Assembly: GCA_963744255.1 (NCBI GenBank)
Contig: CAVUSZ010000047.1
Location: 103,085 to 167,084 of the forward strand
Direction of reading: 5' to 3'
DNA: 64,000 nt
Origin: DATEDA01 sp963744255
GTDB taxonomy: Bacteria; Pseudomonadota; Gammaproteobacteria; Burkholderiales; SG8-39
The notes beneath the pieces are model-generated. The model did not search any database, was not told the DNA's origin, and worked only from the letters and a program-made list of their open reading frames with translations. Positions 46,274 to 55,704 of this stretch are shown here, piece by piece. A program made the position numbers and the translations under genes. Numbering within the stretch: position 1 is the first letter of the stretch; each line of letters begins with the position of its first letter.

Positions 46274-46336
46274 GTGAGCGCCTCGGGTGTGGGCCGGCGC
46301 GGCCTTGGCCGCGCTCGGCCTGCTAACATCGCGCGG

Positions 46337-47611
46337 GTGAAAGCCGACCTGCCCAAGCTCGCCGCGCTCGACGACGAAGCCGCGATCTTCGACGACCTCA
46401 GTCCCGCGCCGCGCCTCCTGATGGGCCCGGGGCCGATCAATGCCGACCCGCGGGTGCTCAAAGCGCTCGCGACGCCCCTCATCGGCCAGTTCGACCCGCA
46501 GTTCCGCGTCTACATGAAGGAGACGATGGAGCTCTACCGCCGCGTCTTCGAGACCCGCAATCGCTGGACGCTCGTGGTGGACAGCACCGCGCGCGGGGCC
46601 ATCGAGTGCGTGATGGTGTCGGCGGTCGAGCCGGGCGAGCGGGTGCTCGTCCTCTCGTTCGGGCGCTTCGGGCAGCTGATGACCGAGATCGCGCGCAGGG
46701 CCGGCGCCGAGGTGCAGGTGCTCGAGTCCGAGTGGGGCACCGTGTTCGAGCCCGAGCGGGTCGAGGCGGGGCTCAAGCGCTACTCGCCGAAGCTCGTCGC
46801 CGTCTGCCAGGGCGACACCTCGACCACGATGGCCCAGCCGCTGGCGGAGATCGGCAAGCTCTGCCAGCGCTACGGAGCGATGGTGCAGGTCGATGCGACC
46901 GCGACGCTCGGCGGCATGCGGCTGCCGGCGGACGCGTGGCAGATCGACTGCGTGACCGGCGGCCTGCAGAAATGCCTCGGCGGCCCCTCGGGCTCCGCGC
47001 CGATCACGCTCAGCGAGCCGATGGCCGAAGTGATCTACCGGCGCCGGCACATCGAGGAGGGTCTGCGTCCGAAGGACTACGCTCCAGGCGAGGGGAGGAT
47101 CATCCGCTCGAACTACTTCGATCTTGCGATGCTGATGGACTACTGGAGCGATCTCGCGCTCAACCATCACACCGAGGCCACCTCGATGCTCTACGCGGCC
47201 CGCGAATGCGCGCGGATCTTCGTCAAGGAAGGCCACGAGCAGGCATTCCGGCGCCACGAGCTCGCCGGCGGGGCGCTGGTCGCGGGCGTCGAGGCGATGG
47301 GCCTGAAGGTCTTCGGCGACAAATCGCACAAGATGCCGAACGTGACCGGTGTCTGGATCCCCGACGGAGTCGCCGGAGACCGGGTGCGCACGGCGTTGCT
47401 GAATGACTTCGGCATCGAGATCGGGAGCTCGTTCGGTCCGCTGCACGGGAGGATCTGGCGCATCGGCGCGATGGGCGTCAACGCCCGCAGGGACGCTGTT
47501 CTGATCACGCTCGGCGCGCTCGAGGCCGTGCTGGCGGGCGAGGGAATGAAGGTGCCGCGAGGCGCCGCGGTCGATGCCGCACGGGCCGTCTATCACGGCG
47601 CGGCCGGGTAA
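46337..47611 (+). CDS. pucG: ureidoglycine/alanine-glyoxylate aminotransferase family
   Basis: A 424-residue fold type I PLP aminotransferase of the AGT/PucG group: LLMGPGPINADPRVLKALA, VDSTARGAIECVMVSAVEP, PLP lysine in CVTGGLQKCLGGPSGSAP, and RIIRSNYFDLAMLMDYW. PucG moves the amino group of S-ureidoglycine to glyoxylate in purine catabolism. The asparagine in SNYFD and the setting among uraH/uraD/puuE favour PucG over serine-glyoxylate aminotransferase. GTG 46337 is used; the frame is open back to 46274. Confidence 0.75.
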   Translation: MKADLPKLAALDDEAAIFDDLSPAPRLLMGPGPINADPRVLKALATPLIGQFDPQFRVYMKETMELYRRVFETRNRWTLVVDSTARGAIECVMVSAVEPGERVLVLSFGRFGQLMTEIARRAGAEVQVLESEWGTVFEPERVEAGLKRYSPKLVAVCQGDTSTTMAQPLAEIGKLCQRYGAMVQVDATATLGGMRLPADAWQIDCVTGGLQKCLGGPSGSAPITLSEPMAEVIYRRRHIEEGLRPKDYAPGEGRIIRSNYFDLAMLMDYWSDLALNHHTEATSMLYAARECARIFVKEGHEQAFRRHELAGGALVAGVEAMGLKVFGDKSHKMPNVTGVWIPDGVAGDRVRTALLNDFGIEIGSSFGPLHGRIWRIGAMGVNARRDAVLITLGALEAVLAGEGMKVPRGAAVDAARAVYHGAAG

Positions 47612-47616
47612 CCCTC

Positions 47617-48705
47617 GTGCCGAAGATCGCCTCCGTCGAGAGCGGTTGCTACCGGGTGCCGCTGCCGACCGTGCTGTCCGACAGCACGCACGGCGAGATG
47701 ACGCATTTCGAGCTCGTGACTGTGCGCGTTCGCGACGCCGACGGCGCCGAGGGTCTCGGCTACACGTACACCGTCGGCGCCGGCGGCGCCGCCATTCACA
47801 TCCTGATCGAACGCTACCTCGCGCCGCTCCTCGCCGACGAGGACGCCGACCGTATCGAGCCGCTGTGGCAGAAGATGTGGTGGGCGCTGCACTACGGCGG
47901 TCGCGGCGGGCCGGTGGTGCTCGCGATCTCGGCGATCGACATCGCGCTGTGGGACCTCGCGGCAAAGCGGTCCGGCCAGCCGCTATGGCGGATGCTCGGC
48001 GGGTTCGATCCGCGCGTGCCTTGCTATGCCGGCGGGATCGACCTCCAGTTCCCGCTCGAGCGGCTCCTGCGGCAAGCCGACGACTTCCGCGCGCAGGGTT
48101 TCCGCGCGATCAAGATGAAGGTCGGGCGCGACCGGCTGTCCGAGGATGTCCAGCGCGTGCAGGCGATGCGTGCGCATCTCGGCGCCGACTTCCCGTTGAT
48201 GGCGGACGCCAACATGCGCTGGTCGGCCGATGGGGCGGTGCGAGCCGCCCGGCTGCTGCGCGAGTTCGAGCTGGTGTGGCTCGAGGAGCCGACGATCCCC
48301 GACGACATCACCGGGCACGCGCGGATCGTGCGCGAGGGTGGCGTCCCGATCGCAACCGGCGAGAACATGCGCACGCTCTGGGAGTTCCGACAGATGATCG
48401 AGGTCGGCGGGGTGACGTATCCCGAACCGGACGTCTCGAACTGCGGCGGCGTCACGGTGTTCATGAAGATCGCGCACCTCGCCGAGGCGTTCAATCTCCC
48501 GGTCACCTCGCACGGCGTCCACGACCTCACCGTGCACCTCCTCGCCGCGGCGCCGAACCGTTCCTACCTCGAGATCCACGGCTTCGGCCTCGACCGCTTC
48601 ATGGCCGAGCCCGTGCGCGTCGGCGACGGCGTCGCAATCGCGCCGGAGCGGCCCGGGCACGGCGTCGCGCTCGACTTCAAGGCGCTCGCACCGTTGCACC
48701 TCTAG
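47617..48705 (+). CDS. enolase-superfamily protein (mandelate racemase/muconate lactonizing)
   Basis: A 362-residue member of the MR/MLE group. Catalytic features include the KxK-like FRAIKMKVGRD (~residue 167), metal ligands in MADANMRW, LEEPTIP and GENMRT, and the general base histidine in VTSHGVHDLTVHLLA. These enzymes abstract a proton alpha to a carboxylate; likely a sugar-acid or small acid dehydratase, substrate unknown. GTG 47617 lies 5 bp after the aminotransferase stop. Confidence 0.85.
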   Translation: MPKIASVESGCYRVPLPTVLSDSTHGEMTHFELVTVRVRDADGAEGLGYTYTVGAGGAAIHILIERYLAPLLADEDADRIEPLWQKMWWALHYGGRGGPVVLAISAIDIALWDLAAKRSGQPLWRMLGGFDPRVPCYAGGIDLQFPLERLLRQADDFRAQGFRAIKMKVGRDRLSEDVQRVQAMRAHLGADFPLMADANMRWSADGAVRAARLLREFELVWLEEPTIPDDITGHARIVREGGVPIATGENMRTLWEFRQMIEVGGVTYPEPDVSNCGGVTVFMKIAHLAEAFNLPVTSHGVHDLTVHLLAAAPNRSYLEIHGFGLDRFMAEPVRVGDGVAIAPERPGHGVALDFKALAPLHL

Positions 48706-48798
48706 CGGCTCTTCCGCATTCCGGAATTTTGCTTCGCGGCGTGACACACGCTGCGCTGCGGCCTATCGTCTCCGCTGGCTGACCCCGGAGACCATCGA

Positions 48799-49566
48799 AT
48801 GGCGCGCTGGATCCGCTTCTCGCGGCAGGGCAGGACGGATTTCGGCACCCTCGAGAACGGCACGATCCGGGTGCACGAGGGCGACATGTTCGCCGGCAGC
48901 CGTGCCACGGGCGAGTCGGTGCCGCTCGACGCGGTGAAGGTGCTCACGCCGACCGTGCCGAGCAAGATGATCGCGATGGTGAACAACTATCACGCGCTCC
49001 TGCAGAAGCAGGGCAATCCCGTCCCCGAGGAGCCGCTCTACGTCCTCAAGGCTCCGAACTCCTTTCTCGCGCACGGCGAGACGATCCGCGTTCCTCGGTC
49101 CTACCCGGGCAAGGTCGCCTACGAAGGCGAGCTCGGGGTGGTGATCGGCAGGCGCTGCAAGGCCGTGTCGGAGGCCGATGCGCCCGCATACATCCTCGGC
49201 TACACCTGCATCAACGACGTCACTGCGGCCGAGCTGATCGGCAAGGACAAGACGTTCGCGCAGTGGGTGCGCTCGAAGAGCTACGACACGTTCGGCGTCT
49301 TCGGGCCGGTCGTAGCGACCGGCCTGGATCCCGCGCAGCTCACCGTGAAGCTCGTCCTGAACGGCGAGGAGCGCCAGAACTACCCGTGCTCGGACCTGGT
49401 GTTTCCGCCGGCGAAGCTCGTGAGCGCGCTCTCGCAGGACATGACGCTGGAGCCGGGCGACGTGATCTGTGTCGGCACCTCGATCGGGGTCGGATCGATG
49501 AGACCCGGCAGCACCGTGAGCGTGACGATCGACGGCATCGGGACGCTGACGAACCGCTATGAGTAG
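48799..49566 (+). CDS. fumarylacetoacetate hydrolase family protein
   Basis: A 255-residue FAH-fold enzyme with family motifs MVNNYHALLQKQGN, YVLKAPNSFLAHGETI, VAYEGELGVVIGRRCKAVSE (metal acidic residues) and YTCINDVTAAEL. Members cleave C-C bonds or hydrate/decarboxylate beta-keto acids. It lies between an enolase-family and a ketopantoate-reductase-family gene on the same strand, suggesting a catabolic route through a keto acid. Substrate unknown. Confidence 0.87.
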   Translation: MARWIRFSRQGRTDFGTLENGTIRVHEGDMFAGSRATGESVPLDAVKVLTPTVPSKMIAMVNNYHALLQKQGNPVPEEPLYVLKAPNSFLAHGETIRVPRSYPGKVAYEGELGVVIGRRCKAVSEADAPAYILGYTCINDVTAAELIGKDKTFAQWVRSKSYDTFGVFGPVVATGLDPAQLTVKLVLNGEERQNYPCSDLVFPPAKLVSALSQDMTLEPGDVICVGTSIGVGSMRPGSTVSVTIDGIGTLTNRYE

Positions 49567-49575
49567 GAGGCCGAA

Positions 49576-50589
49576 ATGAGAATCGCAGTAGTCGGCGCGG
49601 GCGCGATGGGCGGCCTGCTCGCGGCGCGGTTCGCGCTGGCGGGCGAGGCGGTGACGGTGGTCGACCGCGGGCCGCACCTCGACGCGATGCAGCGCTCGGG
49701 ATTGAAGCTCGTCCGTCCAGACGGCAGCGCTGCGTTCGCAAAGCTCGCTCGCGCGGTCGCGACGCCCGCCGAGGCGGGGCCGCACGACGCGGTGTTCCTC
49801 GCCGTGAAGACGAACCTCTACGCATCGCTCGCCCCCGCTTTGCGGGTGATGTTCGACGACGATACCGTCGTCGTCCCGATCCAGAACGGTTTGCCGTGGT
49901 GGTACTTCCAGAACTTCAAGGGACCGCACGCCGGCTACCGGCTGAAGACGGCGGATCCGGACGGTCTGATCGAACAAAACATCGAGACCCGCCGCATCAT
50001 CGGCTGCGTCGTCTATCCGGCCGGCGAGCTGACGGCGCCCGGCGTCGTGAAGCACCTCGAGGGGGACCGCTTTCCGCTCGGCGAGCTCGATGGCGCGACC
50101 ACCGAGCGCGTCCGGACGCTATCCGACCTCTTCGCTCGCGCCGACCTCAAGGCGCCGATCCTCGAGGACATCCGCTCGGAGATCTGGCTCAAGCTCTGGG
50201 GCAACCTGAGCTTCAACCCGATCAGCGCGCTCACGCACGCGACGCTGATCGACATCTGTCAGGAGCCGGCCACGCGCGAGCTCGCCGCGGAGATGATGCG
50301 CGAGGCGCAGACGATCGCCGAGCAGCTCGGCGTAACGTTCCGCGTGAACCTCGAGCGGCGCATCGCCGGCGCGGAGAAGGTGGGCAAGCACAAGACTTCC
50401 ACGCTGCAAGACGTCGAGGCTGGCCGCTCAGTCGAGATCGACGCGCTGATCGGCGCGGTGATCGAGCTGGGGCAACTCACCGGCACGCTGACTCCCCACA
50501 TCGAGGCCGTCTACGCTTTGATGAAGCTTCTCCAGAAGACGATGGAGGGGGAGCACGCCAAGGTCGTGATGCAGCCGCTCGCGGCCTAG
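49576..50589 (+). CDS. ketopantoate reductase family (PanE/ApbA) dehydrogenase
   Basis: A 337-residue NAD(P)-dependent reductase: Rossmann motif IAVVGAGAMGGLLAARFALAG at the N-terminus, AVKTNLYASLAPAL and the NGLPWWYFQNFKG loop, and the C-terminal ApbA_C helical domain (KLWGNLSFNPISALT, GKHKTSTLQDVEAGRSVEID). It could be a true PanE, but its place behind FAH and enolase genes suggests a catabolic 2-keto/hydroxy acid reductase. The stop abuts the stop of the opposing gene. Confidence 0.85.
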   Translation: MRIAVVGAGAMGGLLAARFALAGEAVTVVDRGPHLDAMQRSGLKLVRPDGSAAFAKLARAVATPAEAGPHDAVFLAVKTNLYASLAPALRVMFDDDTVVVPIQNGLPWWYFQNFKGPHAGYRLKTADPDGLIEQNIETRRIIGCVVYPAGELTAPGVVKHLEGDRFPLGELDGATTERVRTLSDLFARADLKAPILEDIRSEIWLKLWGNLSFNPISALTHATLIDICQEPATRELAAEMMREAQTIAEQLGVTFRVNLERRIAGAEKVGKHKTSTLQDVEAGRSVEIDALIGAVIELGQLTGTLTPHIEAVYALMKLLQKTMEGEHAKVVMQPLAA

Positions 50590-51471
50590 TTAGGCGGCGA
50601 CGCGCATCCGCGCGCGCACCCGTCCCGAGTCCGGGGCGAACCAGGCGTGCGGCATCACGCCACCGCGCATCGCGACGCCGATGCGCGCGGCGTGATCGAG
50701 TGCGATCAGTCCCACGCTCTCGCCCGTCTCGATCGGCAACCCTGCCACCACGCGCTCTGCGGCCGCCTGCGCGCCTGGTCCCGCCGCGACGAGATCGCAT
50801 AACGACTTCGTCGCAAGCGCGCGCATGATCAGCTCGCCGTGCCCCGTGGCTGACGCCGCTGCGGACACCGTGGCGTAGTTGCCGGCGCCGGGGATCGGCG
50901 AGTCGCCGACCCGGCCCGGCAGCTTGAGGGCCGTGCCGCCGGTGGAGGTTGCCGCGGCCAAGCCGCCGCTCGCGTCGAGTGCGACTGCACCGACGGTATT
51001 GCCGCCCGCAAGCCGTTCGGCTCGCAACGCACGCCGATAGCGCTCGCGGCTCTCGCGCGTGACCGGGTCGTGGGCGGGAAAGCCGTGGCTGCGCGCGAAA
51101 GCGAGCGCGCCCGGCCCGGCGATCAACGCGTGCGGCGTCACCTCCATCACCTTGCGGGCGACGAGGACGGGATTCCGCACGCGACGCAAGGCGGCGACGC
51201 CGCCGCACCGCAGGCCCTCACCGACCATCACCGAAGCATCCATCTCGACCTCGCCGTCGCGGTTGAGCGTCGAACCGGTGCCGGCGTTGAAGAACGGGTC
51301 ATCCTCGAGCACAACCACTGCAGCGCACACGGCGTCCAGCGCTGATCCGCCTTTGGCAAGGACCTCGAGACCCGCCCGGGCGGCAGCCCGGACGCCACGG
51401 AGCGCGGCGGACGTGTCAGCGCCCCCCCACCAGCCGCAGCCGCCGTGAACGACGATCGCCCGGCGCGACAT
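50590..51471 (-). CDS. iaaA: isoaspartyl peptidase/L-asparaginase (Ntn hydrolase)
   Basis: A 293-residue plant-type asparaginase precursor that self-cleaves before the catalytic threonine in GGNTVGAVALDASGG (~residue 158). Other family features are IVVHGGCG, NAGTGSTLNRDGEVEMDASVM and STGGTALKLPGRVGDSPIPG. It hydrolyses isoaspartyl dipeptides or asparagine. It is on the opposite strand to its neighbours, tail to tail with the ketopantoate reductase-like gene. Confidence 0.92.
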   Translation of the reverse strand: MSRRAIVVHGGCGWWGGADTSAALRGVRAAARAGLEVLAKGGSALDAVCAAVVVLEDDPFFNAGTGSTLNRDGEVEMDASVMVGEGLRCGGVAALRRVRNPVLVARKVMEVTPHALIAGPGALAFARSHGFPAHDPVTRESRERYRRALRAERLAGGNTVGAVALDASGGLAAATSTGGTALKLPGRVGDSPIPGAGNYATVSAAASATGHGELIMRALATKSLCDLVAAGPGAQAAAERVVAGLPIETGESVGLIALDHAARIGVAMRGGVMPHAWFAPDSGRVRARMRVAA

Positions 51472-51764
51472 CCGAGTCCGCGCGGGTGCTACGCCACCTG
51501 AACGGGAGAGGGCGACAGCGCGCGCGCCCTAGCGTTCGCGGCGGTGTCGGTCGGCCGGGAAGTTTCGCGCATCGTCATAGACATCTCCGGAAGAGATCTC
51601 GCGCCGGTCGTGCGCTCACCGGAGGGGAAGGGCGATTCTAAGTCCGAAGCCGGGTCGCGGCCCGCGACAAAGCTCTTGACTGTCTTCGGGGCGCGGCGGA
51701 CGATCGGGCGACGTCGACCGCACAAGAACGACGACCCGTAGGCAACCGATAGGAGGATCTCGCC

Positions 51765-53030
51765 ATGACGGCTCCCGTTTTCCGTCCGACACGACGTCGA
51801 TTCGTAGGCGGTGCCGCGGTGGTCGCTGCTGGCGCTGCGCTGCCGGGCCCCTGGCTCCGCCTCGCTGTGGCGCAAGGCGCCAAGGAGCTTAAGATCGGCT
51901 TCCTCCTGCCGCTCACCGGCTCGTTCGCGGAGGCCGGCCAGCTCAACAAGCAGGCGGTCGAGTTCGCGATCGACGAGATCAACCAGGCGGGCGGCGTCAA
52001 GAGCCTCGGCGGCGCGAAGATCGTTCCGGTGTTCGCCAATTCCACCTCGGTCGACGAGGCGAACACCGAGACGAACCGCCTCATCTCGCGCGAGAAGGTC
52101 GTCGGCATCATCGGCGCCTACTCCTCGGGCGCGACGATCTCGAGCACGGTGATCGCCGAGCGCAACCAAGTCCCCTACCTGGTGCCGAACGCGCTCGCCG
52201 ACGAGATCACCGGCCGCGGCCTCAAGTTCGTCTTCAAGACGGTGCCGCACTTCTCCCAGTTCGCCACCAACGCGGCCGAGATGGTGCTCCAGCTCTCCGA
52301 CAACGCGAAGCAGCCGCTCAAGACCTGCTGCCTGGTGCGCGAGAACAACTTCTTCGGCAACGTCGTCGGACGCGAGTTCGCGCGGTACATGCCGAACTAC
52401 AAGATCCAGATCGCCAAGGACAACATCTTCCCGACCAACCCGACGTCGTTCGAGGACGTGATCCTGTCGCTGAAGAAGGACAACCCGGACGTGGTGTTCG
52501 CTGCGGGCGAGCCGTCGTCGATCACCCTGCTCTTCAAGCAGCTGAGCGAGCTACGCTACTGGCCGAAGCTCGGCTGGGTGGGCCTCGGCGGCGGCTACAC
52601 GAACCCGATCACCTGGACGAACCTCGGCCGGCTCGCCGACGGCTTGATCGTGGTGAACGACTGGTTCCCGGACATCAAGCTGCCGGGGGCGAAGGAAACG
52701 AACGAGCGCTTCAGGAAGCGTGTCGGCAAAGACCTGCTCGGCAACTCCAACACGACCTACGCGGGCGTGCACATCTTCAAGGCGGCGCTCGAGCGGGCCG
52801 GCTCCACCGAGGGGCCGAAGATCCGCGACGCGCTCGCGAGCCTCGACCTCGTGAGCGGCCCGCAGACGTTCATGTACGAGCGCGTGAAGTTCGACGACAC
52901 CGGCTTCATGCCGCGCGCGACGCTCGTCGGCGCGCAGGTGAAGGGCGGCGCGGCGCGCGTCGTCTGGCCGACCGCGCTGCGCGTTGCCGACGCCGTCTGG
53001 CCGGTGCCGGACTGGACGAAGCGCGCCTAG
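51765..53030 (+). CDS. ABC transporter substrate-binding protein, Liv type (system 2)
   Basis: A 421-residue Peripla_BP_6 protein with a twin-arginine signal (TRRRFVGGAAVVAAGAALPG). The mature part begins LKIGFLLPLTGSFAEAGQLN. It heads a complete Liv operon (two permeases, two ATPases; 51765-56401) with ATGA-type overlaps. An AGGAGG site precedes ATG 51765. The preceding 293 bp has only a weak -35-like TTGACT at 51676. By context the ligand may be a ureide, amide or nucleobase derivative. Confidence 0.88.
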   Translation: MTAPVFRPTRRRFVGGAAVVAAGAALPGPWLRLAVAQGAKELKIGFLLPLTGSFAEAGQLNKQAVEFAIDEINQAGGVKSLGGAKIVPVFANSTSVDEANTETNRLISREKVVGIIGAYSSGATISSTVIAERNQVPYLVPNALADEITGRGLKFVFKTVPHFSQFATNAAEMVLQLSDNAKQPLKTCCLVRENNFFGNVVGREFARYMPNYKIQIAKDNIFPTNPTSFEDVILSLKKDNPDVVFAAGEPSSITLLFKQLSELRYWPKLGWVGLGGGYTNPITWTNLGRLADGLIVVNDWFPDIKLPGAKETNERFRKRVGKDLLGNSNTTYAGVHIFKAALERAGSTEGPKIRDALASLDLVSGPQTFMYERVKFDDTGFMPRATLVGAQVKGGAARVVWPTALRVADAVWPVPDWTKRA

Positions 53031-53105
53031 CCGTCCCGCACGAGCGGCCCGGGCGGAAGCACCCCGCCCGGGTCGGTGCCTTGCGTTCCGCTGCCGGAGT
53101 GGCGA

Positions 53106-53981
53106 ATGCCGGCTGAGCTGGTGCTGCAGTCGCTCCTGCTCGGCGTCCTCCAGGGCGGCGTGTACGCGCTCGTCGCCTGCGGCCTGACGCTGATCTACGG
53201 CGTGATGCGGATCGTCAACTTCGCCCACGCGGAGTTTCTGACCCTCGGCATGTACCTCGCGATCGCGGCCTGGACCGCGGGCGGCGTCTCGCCTTACGTG
53301 TCGGCGCTCTTCGTGTTCGCCGCGGTCTCGCTGCTCGGCGCTGCCGCGCAGTGGCTGGTGATCCGGCCGGCGCTCCGGCATCCGCAGATCAACCAGATGC
53401 TGATCACGATCGGGCTGTCGACGATGATGATCGGCCTGATGCAGCTCGTGTGGGGGCCGAACAACCAAGTGCTCAACCTCGCCTGGAGCGGCGCGACGTT
53501 CGAGCTCGGGCCGGTCCGCCTCACCTACGTGCGAACGATCGCCTTCGTGGTCGCGATCCTGATCGCGGGCGCGTTCTGGCTGTTCCTGAAACACACCCGA
53601 ACCGGCATGGCGATGCGCGCGGCGTCGCAGAACCCGGCGGCCGCGCGCCTGATGGGGATCAACGTCCAGCGCATCAACCTCGTCACCTTCGGCGTCGGCA
53701 CGGGCCTAGCGGCGCTTGCCGGCACGCTCATCGCCCCGGCGTTCTTCGTCAACCCGACCCTCGGGACCGACTACTTCATCCTGGCGGCGTTCGTCATCGT
53801 GGTGCTCGGCACGATGGGCAACTTCGTCGGCGCGCTGATCGGCGGCCTGGTGATCGGGGTGGCGGAAGGGGTCGGCGGTCTCCTCTTCGGTCCGGCGCTC
53901 CGGCAGCTCGTGAGCCTGGCGGTGTTCGTCGTCGTCCTCCTGTTCCTGCCCCGCGGCCTGTTCAAGGGGAGGGTGACGTGA
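53106..53981 (+). CDS. Liv-type ABC permease, LivH family (system 2)
   Basis: A 291-residue LivH-like permease: GGVYALVACGLTLIYGVMRI then VNFAHAEFLTLGMYL, and the coupling loop MRAASQNPAAARLMGINVQR. About eight membrane segments. ATG 53106 is used; its stop overlaps the GTG of the next permease (GTGA). Confidence 0.92.
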   Translation: MPAELVLQSLLLGVLQGGVYALVACGLTLIYGVMRIVNFAHAEFLTLGMYLAIAAWTAGGVSPYVSALFVFAAVSLLGAAAQWLVIRPALRHPQINQMLITIGLSTMMIGLMQLVWGPNNQVLNLAWSGATFELGPVRLTYVRTIAFVVAILIAGAFWLFLKHTRTGMAMRAASQNPAAARLMGINVQRINLVTFGVGTGLAALAGTLIAPAFFVNPTLGTDYFILAAFVIVVLGTMGNFVGALIGGLVIGVAEGVGGLLFGPALRQLVSLAVFVVVLLFLPRGLFKGRVT

Positions 53982-54973
53982 CGCGGCACGCCTTTTTCGC
54001 CGACTGGCTCAACTGGCAGCTTGCCGTCACGCTGGGCTTCGTGGCGCTGGTGGCCGTGGCGGGCGGGTTCGCGGCGTCCGACTACTTCCTCCAGATCATG
54101 GTCCTCGCGGTCATCTACGCGGCGATGGGCACGGCGTGGTCGATCGCCGGCGGCCTCTCGGGCCTGCTGCTCCTCGGCTACATCAGCTTCTTCGGGGTCG
54201 GCGCGTACGTCGACGCGCTCCTCTACACGAAGCATGGCGTCAACCCCTGGCTGTGCGTGCCGCTCGGCGCCGCGGTCGCGGCGGCGCTCGCGTGGCTGAT
54301 CGCTCTGGTGACCCTGCGGTTCGGGCTCTCCGAGGACTACTTCGCGATGTTCACCGTGGCGCTGTCGCAGGTGCTGAAGTACATCCTGCTCAACTGGGAT
54401 TACGCCGGGCGCGCGACCGGGGTGTACCTGACCGTCGTCAGGGACGATCCCGCGACGCTGTCGTTCGTCGACCGGCGGCCCTATCTCTTCATCGCGCTCG
54501 CGCTGCTCGTCCTGATCGTGCTCGTCAATTACGCGATCCAGCGCTCGCGCTTCGGCTACTACCTCGCGGCGGTGCGCGAGAACACAGCCGCGGCGGAGGC
54601 GCTCGGCATCGACACCTCGGCGGTGAAGACCAGGGCGATGATGGTGAGCGGCGCGGCGGCCGGCGCGGTCGGCGCCTTCTACACCCAGTTCGCCACGTTC
54701 ATCGACCCGAGGCAGGTTTTCAGCCTCGCGACCAACTTCGAGATGCTGCTCGGGCCGGTGCTCGGCGGGGCGCTCTCGATCGTCGGCCCGGTGTTCGGCG
54801 CGGCCTTCCTCAAGCCGCTCCAGGACCTGCTGCGCGGCTGGCTGGGCGGCGAGGCAGACGCGCTCTATCTCGTCATCTACGGCGCGGTGCTGATGATCGG
54901 GATCCTCGCCCTCCCGAAAGGACTCGCGAGCTACCTCGAGGCGTGGCACCGCCGGCGCTACGCGAGCCTATGA
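53978..54973 (+). CDS. Liv-type ABC permease, LivM family (system 2)
   Basis: A 331-residue LivM-like permease from GTG 53978: MGTAWSIAGGLSGLLLLGYI, SFFGVGAYVDALLYT, and the coupling loop LAAVRENTAAAEALGIDTSA. Stop overlaps the ATPase start (ATGA at 54970). Confidence 0.92.
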   Translation: MTRHAFFADWLNWQLAVTLGFVALVAVAGGFAASDYFLQIMVLAVIYAAMGTAWSIAGGLSGLLLLGYISFFGVGAYVDALLYTKHGVNPWLCVPLGAAVAAALAWLIALVTLRFGLSEDYFAMFTVALSQVLKYILLNWDYAGRATGVYLTVVRDDPATLSFVDRRPYLFIALALLVLIVLVNYAIQRSRFGYYLAAVRENTAAAEALGIDTSAVKTRAMMVSGAAAGAVGAFYTQFATFIDPRQVFSLATNFEMLLGPVLGGALSIVGPVFGAAFLKPLQDLLRGWLGGEADALYLVIYGAVLMIGILALPKGLASYLEAWHRRRYASL

Positions 54974-55704
54974 GCCCGCCGTCCGTCCGACGCTCGTCCG
55001 GCGTCACCAAGCGCTTCGGCGGCCTGACCGCGGTCGACCGCGTCTCGCTCGCGATCGAGCCGGGCGAGATCGTCGGCGTGATCGGGCCCAACGGCTCGGG
55101 TAAGACGACGCTGTTCGCGACCGTGTCCGGATTCCTGCGGCCGGACGCGGGCGACATCCGCTTCGACGGCCAGGCGATCGGCGGCCTCAAGCCGTCGCGC
55201 ATCGCCGTGCTCGGCATCGCGCGCACGTTCCAGGTGGTGCAGCCGTTCGCCGGCCTGAGCGTCCGCGACAACGTCGTCGCCGGCGCGTTGCGCGGGGGGC
55301 GGTTGCGGCTCGTGGACGCGCGGCGGGTCGCCGACGAAGTGCTCGCGCGGTGCGCGATGGAGGGTGAGCGAAACAAGCTCGCGGGAGCGCTGCCGATCGT
55401 CGGCCGCAAGCGGCTGGAGGTCGCCCGCGCGCTCGCGACGCGGCCGAAGCTGCTGCTCCTCGACGAGGTGATGGCCGGCCTGCGCCCGACCGAGGTCGAC
55501 CAGGCGATCGAGCTGGTGCGCTCGATCCGCGCGTCCGGCGTGACGGTCATCGTCGTGGAGCATCTGATGCGCGCCGTGCTGGCGCTCTCGGAGCGGCTGT
55601 ATGTCCTGCGCGCCGGCGCGCTGATCGCGCAGGGCGAGCCGCGGGAAGTGATCCAGCGGCCAGAGGTCGTCGAAGCCTACTTCGGCGAAGCGGGACATGC
55701 TTAG
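54970..55704 (+). CDS. Liv-type ABC ATPase, LivG family (system 2)
   Basis: A 244-residue ABC ATPase: Walker A GPNGSGKTT, Q-loop region RTFQVVQPF, Walker B LLLLDEVMAGL and H-loop IVVEHLMRAVL. The signature region reads LPIVGRKRLEVARALA rather than LSGGQ, as is common in LivG proteins. Walker B carries DEVMAG, the common LivG variant. Overlaps both neighbours. Confidence 0.9.
   Translation: MSPPSVRRSSGVTKRFGGLTAVDRVSLAIEPGEIVGVIGPNGSGKTTLFATVSGFLRPDAGDIRFDGQAIGGLKPSRIAVLGIARTFQVVQPFAGLSVRDNVVAGALRGGRLRLVDARRVADEVLARCAMEGERNKLAGALPIVGRKRLEVARALATRPKLLLLDEVMAGLRPTEVDQAIELVRSIRASGVTVIVVEHLMRAVLALSERLYVLRAGALIAQGEPREVIQRPEVVEAYFGEAGHA

Noticed and set aside
51544..51741. 65-codon + strand frame upstream of the second Liv operon.
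   Set aside because: No ribosome site, no hydrophobic or family features; more likely leader DNA.
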